DNA of 64,000 nucleotides from Penaeus vannamei (lineage: Eukaryota > Arthropoda > Malacostraca > Decapoda > Penaeidae): assembly GCF_042767895.1 (NCBI RefSeq), contig NC_091571.1:11364562-11428561 (forward strand). The letters are read 5' to 3'. The translations under genes and the position numbers were made by a program. Below, one piece after another: positions 24,667-36,243 of the stretch. Numbering within the stretch: position 1 is the first letter of the stretch; each line of letters begins with the position of its first letter. The notes below the pieces were generated by a model. The model was not told where the DNA came from. It did no database searches and saw only the letters and a program-made list of their open reading frames with translations.

Positions 24667-24742
24667 GTAAGTAATAATAACAAAACAACAACAACAACAA
24701 CAACAATAACCATGTGATTGATGATGATGATGATGATGATTT
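24283..24742. repeat. Compound AT-rich trinucleotide repeats
   Basis: Mixed ATT, AAT, ATC, CAA and GAT triplets, including a pure (AAT)n block at about 24614-24663 and (GAT)n at 24720-24741. Confidence 0.9.
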
Positions 24743-25738
24743 CATTTTCAAATATAAAGCGGACACAACTTATGGTCACGTCACTCTACAAGCTCCTACC
24801 CTGAATTTAGAGGATAATATACTACAATCTTTTAACTCCATTAATTATATAATTCATTTTTTCTTCAAATTCTCCCCAAAGTAAAGGGGAAGCAAATTCT
24901 TGGGTAGGAGAAATTGACTTTTAAAATGCAGTTTTGGCAGCCATTATGATTGTGATTTCAATAAGCTGCCCTCACGTAGTCTCAAATACAGCAATATAAA
25001 AGGAAATTTGAAAGTGTTACATACATCAAAACCTTAACAAAATGAGATTTGTAAGCTAAATAAGAGTAGCAGTTCGAGGTAAATATGCTACCACTCAACC
25101 TCCCCCCCCCCTTCCCCCTTCTATCACACCCTTAAAAATATCCAAGTACATTTGCTCATTTTTTAAATCTCTGCTCTTAGCTCCTATAAGTAACATTAAT
25201 TCTAAAGCAATAGTATTAACTGAGGTAATATAAACTGAATATACAGATATATTATTTCTTAATGGTCTAGCAATGACTCAAAATTTGAATATACAAACTG
25301 CTAGTTTAAAATTTTCCTATTCCATACTTCGCAATGCAAAATTAAAGTAGTTTCGGTCCCAACTGTAACAGAGTAACAAACGACTGACTACCTTATGTTA
25401 TCAAAATAAAGGATTCATTTAGTGCTGTATCTTCAAAATATAACAACGAATCTGCAACGGAAGGCATATTGTACACTCTGGTAAATTTCCAGCAACATCA
25501 AAACAACTGCGTTTCTCGTGCTGGTTATATACAAACAAAGGCACAATTTTTCTACCTAGTGGTCCGGTATAATTTACTACTAACCTTAATTATGAACTTT
25601 CACCTCACACAACCACATAAAGTCATAACAGTGGTAAAAATTAGAAAAATAAATTAAGAGCTTTTTCCTGGGCGTGGCACAGGTGCGACTGTCTTCCTTT
25701 TCTTCTTCAGGTCAAGTTCCGAAAAACGCTAAGCTTAC

Positions 25739-25830
25739 CTTGAGTAAAAGATCGTATCTTCTACGAAACTGTTAAATACAGCTGGCTAAATGGCTTATTA
25801 GAAGGTCCTATGAAGTGCATTATGTATAAA
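25739..25830 (-). other. Candidate untranslated first exon of the membrane-protein gene (copy 1)
   Basis: On the minus strand, CTTTTACTCAAG is followed by GTAAGC, a strong donor, at 25739/25738. It is preserved in the second copy at 55237/55236 although surrounding sequence differs more than elsewhere. No ATG opens a long frame here, so it would be untranslated. The upstream limit and start site cannot be placed by eye; the end coordinate given is nominal. Confidence 0.3.
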
Positions 25831-26260
25831 ATATGTGAGTAAATACGGAGTTATAGATATTTCATATGTATTTTTTCAGTAACGGACCTTCACAGGTTAA
25901 TTCACACCTGTCCTACAGGTTTTGAAGCGTTGTCCAAATAAAATTGTCTGGAATAAACAAATTCCATTCACTTACAATTTCTAAGTTTACTTCTGGATCT
26001 GGTATTGCAAACACTCTGAAAAAGAAGGGAAATTTTATTTTTTTAATAAAACCTAGAAGAGTAGCATATATTTATGTATTCTCAGTACAAAGTCAATATA
26101 AGAATAAGATTAGATGTTTCAAATATTTCTTGAAAGTTCGTGCAAAAGCTATGCAATATTCATAGAAATCTCAGTTACTGCATTACCACACAAATCACTA
26201 CAACACAAAATGATTAACAGTCGATTAATTTGTTTCGTAAAACACGGAAAAAAGCAAGTC

Positions 26261-26706
<446 letters not shown>

Positions 26707-26721
26707 GACACATGTATGTAT

Positions 26722-26786
26722 GCACACACACACACACACGTACGCACGCACGCACGCACGTACGCACACACACACGCACGCACGCA
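26722..26786. repeat. (CA)n / (GCAC)n microsatellite
   Basis: CA dinucleotides followed by GCAC and GTAC tetranucleotides. Confidence 0.9.
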
Positions 26787-27151
26787 TTCTTCATCATTCA
26801 CAAGGTGATCGGATAATACTACCATGTGATTTATTAAAGCTTTATACAGTAGCTTGTTATGTGATGAAGTAAGGCAGGTAATTAAACGGCCGCTGTGTGT
26901 TAATAAGGGATTCGTTTTACATGTTTTGGGTATGGTACGTCGACTGAGTAAATATTTCTAGAGAAAATTCGGCAGCTACATTATTGTTTCTGTTCTAATT
27001 ATTATTTTTCAGTTATATTGTCAGTGCTTTGTAAAGCATTGCAATACAACAGATATATGTCGTCGACACATCTGTTATCGTCGTATATATCTCCTCTTAT
27101 TATTACATGAGTAGTAAAGGATGAGAGGAATTCATTACTGTCCTCGTCGAA
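26787..27151. other. Noncoding stretch
   Basis: No gene, repeat family or splice pattern recognised. Confidence 0.4.
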
Positions 27152-27165
27152 AGATAGATGGCATA

Positions 27166-27366
27166 ATGGTTAATGGTTAAAAGCGAAATAAATGTGCTAG
27201 ACATCTAAGATCATATAGCACAATAGGAAGTCAGGTGATAGTTGCTATGCGTCAGCTATCTAGAATAATGTTGTAAGGTTAAAAATGGGTAAGGGAGTTG
27301 ATGAGATGGGTTATGGTAGTTTAGGTAAGAGATTTAGATCAAGTGAAGAATATTTATGCGTCTGAG
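27166..27366 (-). mobile_element. 201-bp 5'-truncated 3' end of an I-group element, with target-site duplications
   Basis: The 14-base sequence agatagatggcata flanks the insert on both sides (27152-27165 and 27367-27380). The insert, read on the minus strand, begins ctcagacgcataaatatt and ends with the family tail TTAACCATTAACCAT. The same segment occurs inside longer copies at 28842-29123 and at the 3' end of 29281-31363. Confidence 0.85.
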
Positions 27367-27380
27367 AGATAGATGGCATA

Positions 27381-28841
27381 TGATAGATGATAGATGGATA
27401 TGAATAAACACGCAACTTCTGTTATACATTGTTCAGTGTATGACTGGATTTGGATGAAGTATGTAATGATCTATATAAGGCCAGATTTCGACCCTGGGGA
27501 GCCCGGCGCATTTCATGTTTGTGGGCTCCTCAACAAAAAATAAATGATATGGCAAATGAGCAAAATTAACTAAAATCAGTGATAAACAACATGCATTGAG
27601 CTGGAAATGTTAGCTGCTGACGGAAATAACTGATTTTGTTTTTCTCAATTCCATTATCAACAATACATTTTACCTTTTTTACATTTTTTGCACTATCATG
27701 ATAAATGAAAACGGATGGTGGCACCCTGCTTATCTATTTTCTGATGCATCTCCCACATACACTTTGTTACGTTATTTTTCATAATAGAGCCATTTCATAA
27801 TTATTATGTGTTTTTATCAAGGAAGTACTTAGCCTGTGGGCCCTGAGCAATTCCTCCTATGCCCCCCCCCCTACTTCCGACCATGGATCAAAGGATTCTA
27901 AAGACAGGAAGAGAGATAGGCAAATGTGTGTAAGTATTGCAGTTTCCGAAGATGTCAGTACACCTCTGTTTAGATAAAGAAATTTTCGTCTTTGTCGGAA
28001 AGCTGATCTTTACATAATAAATTGTGAGTTACTCGTGTTTACGAAACTTCTTCCGCTTTTCTAATATGAATTATTTTGTATTCCAATGCTGTGTTCTTTC
28101 GAAAGATTGATTCGTCTTTTTATTCCTTCAATCACATCTGTGTGATTTCTATAAAGTATTGAAGCGACAATGATCAGATCATTAAAATCGTACATCTACT
28201 GACATGGTCCCATAATTTAGTAGGGGGAGGGGAGGGTGTGCTTTTAATCCACAAATCACTGATAACTAAATTAGAAATGTTCAGGAGTAAAATACTTTGG
28301 ATTCCTGGCATTAGCTACAAGCACTCAGTGTCAGCGTTTTAGGTTGATTGTTACATGTCCAAAATAACATATTTATGTTAAAAATAATAATGTAATTTAT
28401 ATAATCATAAAAGCTAAATGTCAGACATTATTTGATAAATATGTGAAATAAAATTACGCAAATTGGACATCCTGCATGGTTGAGGGTTACAAAGCAAAAG
28501 GAATATGGCAGACATCAAATGATATCCTACAACTAACCTCATGTACACAGAATTAGTTTATCCCTTCTTCTCTCAAGACCGACATGTACACGCATCAAAA
28601 GCTCGATCGTATGGTTAAAGCTCTCACTCTTAGTTATAATAAACTTTGCACTAATCCTCTTTCATCCTATTACCAAGGTCTTTGTAAAGTATATATACTC
28701 GTAAAATGAAAATCTCAGGAATGTTGTGTACTTTCTTTACATAAAAAATCCAGGTGTTTTACGTGGGGTTCAGGGAAATTAATATCTAGTACAAATCACA
28801 GACAGCACAGTTTGTCTGTTAAATACCTTAAAATATGATAG
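27381..28841. other. Noncoding stretch
   Basis: No coding or RNA gene is supported. It contains a C run at 27864-27872. Confidence 0.4.
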
Positions 28842-29123
28842 TTAATGGTTAAAAGCAAATTAAACGTGCTAGACATCTAAGGTCATATAGCACTATAGGT
28901 ACAGTAAAGGATGGTGAAGGGTGATTGAGTTAGTAGTTAGCTGATATGCGTCAGCTAAGAGTAATATTGAATGGTTAAAGATGGATAAAGTATTTAATGA
29001 GTGAATGGGTTACGATGGGTTTAGGTAAAAGGATTAGATCAAGTGAAGGATATTTATGCGTCTGAGGAAGGAGAATAGGTTGTCAAAGCAGAAAGTGAGG
29101 ATGTTTGATAGGTTGTGCGTGGA
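28842..29123 (-). mobile_element. 3' end fragment of I-group element
   Basis: It shares the tail (taaccattaac on the minus strand), the gctatatgaccttagatgtctagca segment and the cttcacttgatctaa segment with the insert at 27166. It extends about 70 bp further upstream, into sequence resembling the 3' end of the fragment at 33641-34450. No clear target-site duplication seen. Confidence 0.7.
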
Positions 29124-29280
29124 GGCCTATTTAAGATCAATATGACTGAAAACTTCAAACCCTTAAAAAAAAAAAAAAATGCACACTAAATGAAGGCAAA
29201 ACATATGAAAGATTTATAACCCAAAACGTTACCAAAAAAAGGTAAGAGCATTAAATGAAAAAGTACAAACTTAATTCATA

Positions 29281-31363
29281 ATGGTTAATGGTTAAAAAGC
29301 AAAAATAAATGTGCTAGATATCTAAGGTCATATAGCACTATAAGAAAGTTTATTAAAGGAGGGGTGAAGGGTCATGTAGCACTATAGGAAAGTATATTAG
29401 AGGGGTGAAGAGTGATAGTTGCTATACGTCAACTAACTAGAGTGATCTTGTAGGGTTAAAGATGCTTAAAAAAAGTTGTGTGAATGGGGCTATGGTGGGC
29501 TTAGGTAAGGGAATTACATAAGTGTTTCACGTGTGTATCCAGGAGGGAGTGGAAATAATAGAGGGGAGGGAGGGAGGGAGAATGTACCTATAGTTGGAGT
29601 TGAGGGGGTGGGTTGTGTTGGGAGGGAGTAGGAGGAAGTGGTGTAGAGAGAGTATGAGTAGGAGGAGGATGGATATCGGTAGTAGTGGGAGTTGAGGGGG
29701 ATGGGTTGTGTTGGGAGGGGAGTAGGAGGAGGATTAATATCGGTAGTATCAGGAGGATGGATATCGGTAGTAGGCTTTATTGAGGGGGTTAGGTTGTGTT
29801 GAGAGTGAGTAGGAGGGAGGGATGTAGGGGGAATATGAGCAGGAGGGGGATGGATATCGGCAGTCACTTCGAGTATGGAGGGAGCATGAGGTGTGGAATT
29901 TTGTGTCTCAAGCATATAGTTTTGGATATCTTCCATAGTTTCTGCAGTGGAGTTGATTGGAAAGTTTTGTGAGACAAAGGTTCTCTTATGAAGGGGGGAG
30001 GGGGAGGAGACGGGTGTCTGAGGAATGAAGGTAAAGGTAGGTGAAGGTGAGTGTGCAGTAGGGGAAAAAGGGGTGGAGCGTTTAGTCTGTCTGCTGCGGG
30101 TAGTACGGGGAGGGAGAGGGGATGGTGTTGGGGCTGTAGTTGAGATTGGAATGTCATGGTTTAGGGTAGCAAAAGAATTTGACTGGGGGAGGAAGTAAGT
30201 AGGTATAGGGGAGGGTGTAGGAACATATTGGGGTGGAGGGGGAGGGGCAGAGCGAGCGACATCACTAGAGTAGGGAGTATGAGAGAAACCTTGTCGGCGT
30301 GCTTCCTGTCTGGCTTCAAGTAGAGTGAGACCATCCTTGTATCTGAGAGCTGCTACCTCAGCCTCGAACTTATAAGTGGGACAGTCTATAAAATACATTA
30401 TGGGTACCGCCGCAGTTAGCACATGTACGTGTTTGTGCAGAGCAGTTTGATCGGTTATGACCGGGTTGGGTATATAGGGGGTATCGGTCTGTGGAACGGC
30501 AGTGTTTGACAGGATGTCCAAATCGCCAACAGTTTTGATATTGACAGAGAGGAGGTTGGTATTGTCGAACAGGGAGGGATTGTCCACCAAAGTCGATACG
30601 AACGGGAAGGTCATGTGTAGTGAAAGTAATTTTGGCAATGTTTTTTTTTTATGATCTCTTGGAGGAATGGCGTAGCAATGTATTGATTTCACGTCTTCGT
30701 CTTTGAGGCATTCGAGGAAGTCTTCTCCACAGTCTGACCAATCTTTGGTATCGACTGAGCAGTTTGCCGGGGAGACAGAGACAGTTCTGGTACAAGTATT
30801 AAGAGTTGGATGAGGTTCTGCAGGAATGGGGTTGCCAGAGTGATCAGTTAGATTTGATAATGCTATAGCTTCAGTTTCAGATCTGACTGTTACGAGACGG
30901 GAGCGATCGCGTCTGGTATGGAAAGGGACTCTGCCCACTTGTTTTTGGAGGCATTGTTGAAAGAGAAGAGTGTTGCCTGAGTAAGGAGCTGTAGGGGGGA
31001 TCACGAAAAATCGGTCCCATTTAGCTGGGCTAAATAGAGTAAGATATTTGTAGGGTTGGTGGTGGTAGAAGGACGGGGACGTGTGGAAGCGGGAGTGTTG
31101 TTGAGGGAGGTATTATTACGGAGAGAGAGAATAAGACTGTAAAGTAGCAATAAGGGAGGTTGGGGTGTTTGATCAAAAAGGTTGTAGGGAATAGGAATAA
31201 CTGAATAGGAATGTCTTCAGGAGATTGAGTCTTGGCTTGGTGGGTAATGCACTAGTAGGCATTGAGGAGTGGGTAGTAGTTTCAGTGTTCAGAGTCGTAG
31301 TCAAAGAAGAGCCTGGGGTCTGGGAGCCGGTAATCTGAATTGGTGAGGCTATTTGATGAAGTA
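29281..31363 (-). mobile_element. ORF1-only (half-LINE-like) non-LTR element
   Basis: On the minus strand: about 350 bp of 5' leader with remnants of the ORF1 N-terminus, a 496-codon ORF1 frame (31004-29514), then immediately the family 3' region and the TTAACCATTAACCAT tail ending at 29281. Endonuclease, RT and RNase H are absent. In the full-length relative at 8325-13050 the equivalent ORF1 end (…ggatacacac) is followed by 3 kb of ORF2. This copy therefore derives from a form that lost ORF2 but kept the tail presumably recognised by the partner RT. Confidence 0.7.
29514..31004 (-). pseudogene. ORF1 (gag-like) of the half-LINE-like element, frameshifted inside
   Basis: A 496-codon open frame with an N-terminal globular part, ALRYKDGLTLLEARQEARRQ and a long Pro/Thr/Ser-rich C-terminal half. 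The stretch that should carry zinc knuckles reads as unrelated sequence in this frame. Shifting frame over about 30650-30390 restores NCWRFGHPVKHC, with the first knuckle Cys codon changed to Tyr (TGT to TAT near 30540), and a CANCGGTHN motif. Two compensating indels, one at the T run near 30641-30650, thus leave a long but altered ORF. In the second copy the matching frame is only 399 codons (59197-60396). Confidence 0.7.
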
Positions 31364-31421
31364 AGTAATAATAACAAGAAAATAAATGTGCTAAACATCA
31401 AAGGTCATATAGCACTATGAT
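31364..31421 (-). mobile_element. Short scrap of the same 3' region
   Basis: aaataaatgtgctaaacatc and ggtcatatagcactat match the 3' ends at 27166, 28842 and 29281. It abuts the 5' end of the ORF1-only element, so that element seems to have landed at or in an older copy. Confidence 0.6.
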
Positions 31422-33498
31422 TTTGTATTGTGTTGGGTGGGTTTTTAAAGTTCTTTATTAGAGAAAATTTAACGTTTTTAACTGTCATTTATTGTATGGA
31501 CGTCTTCTGTAGCGTCCTTGACTTTTAATACCGTATTTAGTTTAATCCTAATCCACCGTGTCCGTACCGAAGACGACACTCTCCGCTGCCAGACGGCGCG
31601 ACAATGTTCAGTAAAAACAGTTGTACTCACTATTCTATCACCACCGTTATCATGTAAACATGTCGGAGAGAAGAGAAATGTCGCGCGTGAAATTTGCTCT
31701 TTTGGGAGATTTCATGTTTTTCTTTTCTTTCTTTCTTTTTGTAATGTCATGTTTTTGGTAATCATATTTAAGAAACTATTTTAGACACCTCTCAGGTTTC
31801 AAAATATCTATTATGTTTAATGTGTATTTCATGAAACTGAGACTCTTACTAATGTTTTCATAATGCTAATTATCTTATGCCTCTTTCATCTCTGCACTGC
31901 TTTGCCTCCTAATTGTTTAAAGTGTTCTGTAAATAATATAAACTTCTCAGATGCTTCTGAAGACCGCCTTTTCCTTCCCTTCATCCCAGACGTACCTACA
32001 TGATTGAAGACAAGGCTTTAAAAACTTATTCCTATCATTAATCAATTCTTTATGCATCCCAATGTTCCCAAAATTGAAAACTAAGACTAGCATCATATCA
32101 AAGTAAGAAAGTTCGTACCTCTATTTTCTGTGCACATTTCTTCAAATATGTTTCAAATATGATTTGTTTGGAATCTTAGGTTAATGGACTGTCTCTTTAA
32201 ATATATATTAATTCTTGTGATGTTCCTGGTCTGTGATAGTGATGGTTCTGCCCTCTGCTGTTGATGTGAAGATCCTGGTCTCGTATTTCTGAGCGTGTGC
32301 GAATAGGTTTTACAAATCTAAAGGGTGGGAGCTGAGGTATGTTGTCTTTTTATTGCTGAACAATCTGTGGTATTTTGAAACATTTCTGTGCAATGTTCTC
32401 TTCACACATAACTGTTGCATGTTGTGTAGGGTAGCGTTTAGAGCAAGTCGTGCACTCATACCTGTAAATAAGCAACAAAATCATCCAAAAGATATCTAAT
32501 CAACATTCACCCTTCATGTCCCTACATATATGATATAGAAGACAGTATTAAAAATATTACCTAAAGATTTGCAGTCCGATATAAAATTTACTTGGATAAA
32601 TAAAACTTGCAATTTGCAATCAGACACTGCGTTGTTTAAAGATTTTTCTGACAACTGATATTCATTTTTTTTATAGATTGGAGAAAAGGTGATTGTTATA
32701 GAAAGTTGTAGTCAGTCACTCAAGATGCAGTTTGATCATATGATAATTGCGAGGTACAAGTAAGCTTACTTATAAGGGAAACATGATTATTTATGAAATA
32801 TTCTATTTTTTCTTGATAACGATCTTATATTTATAGTAGTAAAATGGGTAACGAAACTGCTCAGACAACTATAAAACCAATCTTTATTTCAATGACACTC
32901 AAGTACTAAAATGACATTGTCCAAATAATATCCATCGCGCAGTTTCCTTGGACAGCTCTTTGCTGCGTTGAATCGTGTTGGAGGAGGGAAACATGTTTTC
33001 TTCAGGATATTGTTCAGGAGGTCCATAGAAAAGTATGCTTGTTAATTTTGTAGTAAAGTAGTTGAGAAAAACTTAGCACATAATTGTTCTTTAAAACACT
33101 GGTTCATATTTTATTTAAAACGTCTTGTGCGACTCTGGCCATATAATTTTTGTTTCACTAACCTGGAAATATGAGTTCCATGCCCTCAGCCTCTGAACTT
33201 CAAGATTCCTCGTGGGATTATATTGGTTTTTATATTCATTGCCATAAGTTATTTCCTTTATCAGAATATTTGATCATTTGTGTAAATATATACAATTTCA
33301 TTTTCATAATAAATACTAAGAAGTATGAAAATTCTAAGACGATCGACGTTATTGCCGAAAATAACTCTGAATGGCAACTCAAGCGATGGCACCCATGAAG
33401 TTCATGACGGACACGTGACAAAACAGTACATGATTGGTGGGATTAACTTGTCCCTTCTGTGCATGTGCAAGATTTAAAAATGAGCTTAATATTAAAGC
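31422..33498. other. Stretch with isolated exon-like signals, no gene model
   Basis: Candidates: plus strand 32677-32759, acceptor ttttttttatag and donor GTAAGC, open frame beginning IGEKVIVIESCSQSLKMQFD; minus strand 32461-32350, acceptor ttatttacag, frame beginning YECTTCSKRYPTQHATVMCE, stop overlapping an AATAAA; plus-strand donor ctgag-GTATGT at 32335/32336; plus-strand ATG at 33171 opening MSSMPSASELQDSSWDY. The strands conflict and I cannot join them into one protein or recognise a family. Confidence 0.3.
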
Positions 33499-33605
33499 CT
33501 GGTCTAGAGGTACATTAAAAGTTGATCCTGGACGCTCCCAAAAGCGCATGCGCACAAGAGATCTGGATTAACCTTTAATACCGGATTAACTTTTATGGCA
33601 CGTAG
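33499..33605. repeat. MITE-like imperfect inverted repeat
   Basis: gtacattaaaagttgatcc (about 33509-33527) and ggattaacttttatggcac (about 33583-33601) are imperfect reverse complements around a 55-bp centre, which itself repeats ggattaacctttaat. No transposase and no certain target-site duplication. Confidence 0.45.
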
Positions 33606-33640
33606 AGAAGACGTCCTTTGATAGTATAGCATTTAAATGA

Positions 33641-34450
33641 GTAGAGGGAGAGGGTAGAGGGGGTCAAGGTCTTGGATGGGGTAAGATAGGTATTGGTGAA
33701 AAGAGGAAGGGTTAAGGACAATGGATGGTTAAATCGAATGAAGGATATTTATTGTCTGAGGAAGGAGAATAAATTTCAATAGAAAAGGTGGGGATTCTGT
33801 AAGGGTGTCTGGCAGGTTGGGGGATGGGGGAAAAAGGGATATGTAAGGGAAAGTAAGGGTACGGGCTTCGGTAAAGCGAGGGCAGGATATTTGGAAATGT
33901 GGAACAGAGATAAGGACATTGCATGTAGGCCTAAAGGTAGGTTAGAGAAATGTGAGATGGTGTGAGCCCGTGATTTTGGTGTGGCCTATTCGTAGGCGGG
34001 GCAGGGCAGTTTCCCAACGTCTGTTTTGATGGTATGGAACTGACCAAGGGGAGATAGAGGGTTTTATTGTTTGGAGTTTGTTGGTGTACAGACCTGACCA
34101 AAAAAACTGCCCTCGGTTATAAAGGAAAGTTTTTGGGAAAGGGGGGAGTAGTCAGTGGCTGGGATGCAATCGTGCCAAGTTATCTGCTTTTTCGTTCGTT
34201 GCCGGGGAAACCTTGCTTTCTGTCGTGTAGACACACAGAATAGCTGATCGTGTATCTTATGGCCTATGGGGTTGATAGGGTTTATGGATTGTATGAGTGA
34301 TATTGAGTTACGCGAGTCAGTGAAGATGGTGAAGGATAAGGAAGAGATGGAAGAAATGCGTTGAAGAGGAAAGAGGATAGCATATAGTTGTTGTAAGGAC
34401 ACTTGATTCAGGTGGAAGAGGAAAGCTGTATGTCTGAGAGGGAGACTACG
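33641..34450 (-). mobile_element. RNase H and 3' end of an I-group element
   Basis: Minus-strand frames show FTDSRNSISLIQSI (RNase H), then LSPWSVPYHQNRRWETAL-like and LRIGHTKITGSHHLTFL, the C-terminal domain that follows RNase H in these elements, then a Pro/Tyr-rich end. A related but distinct subfamily from the element at 8325-13050. Truncated upstream and frameshifted. Confidence 0.75.
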
Positions 34451-34654
34451 GCAAAGCTATTTTATGAAGGGGGAAGCCTCATTGCCTCTAATATGGGTAT
34501 TACTTTATTACTGGGTATGGGAAGCCTTGATTATGTAGGGGAAATAAACAGTCCACCCCCCCCCCCCCACAGTGCCTTTTAAGGGGGTAAGGGCTAGACA
34601 ACTACATCTGGGGAATACCGTGCCCATGGTTCCCGCAGGCCGTTCAGGACTGGC

Positions 34655-35154
34655 NNNNNNNNNNNNNNNNNNNNNNNNNNNNNNNNNNNNNNNNNNNNNN
34701 NNNNNNNNNNNNNNNNNNNNNNNNNNNNNNNNNNNNNNNNNNNNNNNNNNNNNNNNNNNNNNNNNNNNNNNNNNNNNNNNNNNNNNNNNNNNNNNNNNNN
34801 NNNNNNNNNNNNNNNNNNNNNNNNNNNNNNNNNNNNNNNNNNNNNNNNNNNNNNNNNNNNNNNNNNNNNNNNNNNNNNNNNNNNNNNNNNNNNNNNNNNN
34901 NNNNNNNNNNNNNNNNNNNNNNNNNNNNNNNNNNNNNNNNNNNNNNNNNNNNNNNNNNNNNNNNNNNNNNNNNNNNNNNNNNNNNNNNNNNNNNNNNNNN
35001 NNNNNNNNNNNNNNNNNNNNNNNNNNNNNNNNNNNNNNNNNNNNNNNNNNNNNNNNNNNNNNNNNNNNNNNNNNNNNNNNNNNNNNNNNNNNNNNNNNNN
35101 NNNNNNNNNNNNNNNNNNNNNNNNNNNNNNNNNNNNNNNNNNNNNNNNNNNNNN
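34655..35154. other. Assembly gap, exactly 500 N
   Basis: A round-number gap between the two copies of the large unit. The bases just before it (34483-34654) are seen once in the window; those after it match 5575 onward. Confidence 1.
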
Positions 35155-35825
35155 GCGGAGCACTGGTGTTTAACTCTACGGGGCCACCTAGCCAATTTTC
35201 ACACTCAGACTCCTGTGAAAAGACGAAAAACTAGTGCAGGGTGGTGTATAAATATGTATATAAGGTATATAAGCACATAAAGATAATTTTCGTGTACCCC
35301 ATGACCTTTTGTTTATTTATATTGTTCCTTCCGTTTGTTTCGTTGTTTGTTCGTTGTTTTTTGTTTGTGTTTTCTGATATTTCTAAAAGTTATAACACAT
35401 TTTAATGAGATTTTAATCAAAGGTGTATTTTAACCTAACTTAAGATGTTTATTGGTGATGCAGACCATGGTTTGGATCCAGGATTTTTTTTTTCTAACTC
35501 GAAAAGTTATTAACAGATTTGAATAAGATTTTTACCTGAGGTTTGTCTTAGCCTAATTAATATTCCATAACATTTTGGTGGTGATCCGGATAATTTGGCA
35601 ATCCTACTCCCCATTGGGGGGGGGGAGGTTTGCATTTTCGAAATGTTTTTTTCATAGATCAAACTATGTATGATGAAGACATAAAGAAAAGAAAATACTC
35701 CATATGAACGGCATATCATGTATATTTAAAATCTTTATTGTCGTTTTTTGGACGCTTGTCAGATTTTTAAAATCATTCCGAAAAAAAATTAAAGTTGGTC
35801 TCATCTTACGTGAAGTTTAATTAGC
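35155..35825. other. Noncoding start of second copy
   Basis: Counterpart of 5575-6239; no gene supported. Confidence 0.45.
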
Positions 35826-36243
35826 TTTCGGAAAATTATCTCATTTTTTATTTATTATCTGTAATCATTGCGTCACAATTGCCGATTTTCAAAGGTAACG
35901 TGAAAAAGTAATATTTCGGTTGACATCGAAAATAGCTGCTACCACCTAAAAAATAACGGTCGGGCCTTGAAAGTTTCAGGGGGAGAATCAGAGGCCATGA
36001 AACTCCTTGAAAATCCATTAAACTCGATTTCGGCAAGATGGGCGAAAAATGACGAAAAAGACCAGTCGGTCCACTTAAGAAGTGGATTGTAGAAGGGGTT
36101 GGAGAAGAAGCAGGAGGGGGAAAAGACCATGCAAAATTAGTTAAGTCGAAGGCTGAGACCCCCAACATCGGGTCCAGTTCCTCACCTCCTAAGCCCCCCC
36201 CCCCCTCACGACAACAACGGGCAAGGGATTGGGGGGGGGGGGG
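35826..36243 (-). mobile_element. 5' region fragment of an I-group element (second copy)
   Basis: Counterpart of 6240-6652, with small indels in the C and G runs. Confidence 0.55.

Larger units (their letters stand above)
18619..25738 (-). other. Large 5' intron, AT-rich and microsatellite-rich (copy 1)
   Basis: Between the first supported coding exon and a candidate first exon there is 7.1 kb without a convincing coding exon. A small GC-richer patch at 20480-20620 has possible minus-strand splice signals (gattttttag acceptor, CAACAG-GTACAG donor) and could be an untranslated exon, but this is weak. Microsatellites are listed separately. Confidence 0.5.

Noticed and set aside
24501..24779. 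Poly-Leu/Ile/Val ORFs resembling membrane segments (and 54040-54298)
   Set aside because: Translations of AAT/ATT trinucleotide repeats.
29864..30157. Pro-rich minus-strand ORF overlapping ORF1 of the half-LINE-like element
   Set aside because: An out-of-frame shadow of the proline-rich ORF1 region.
34572..35234. ORFs spanning the N gap
   Set aside because: Their open length comes from unknown bases.
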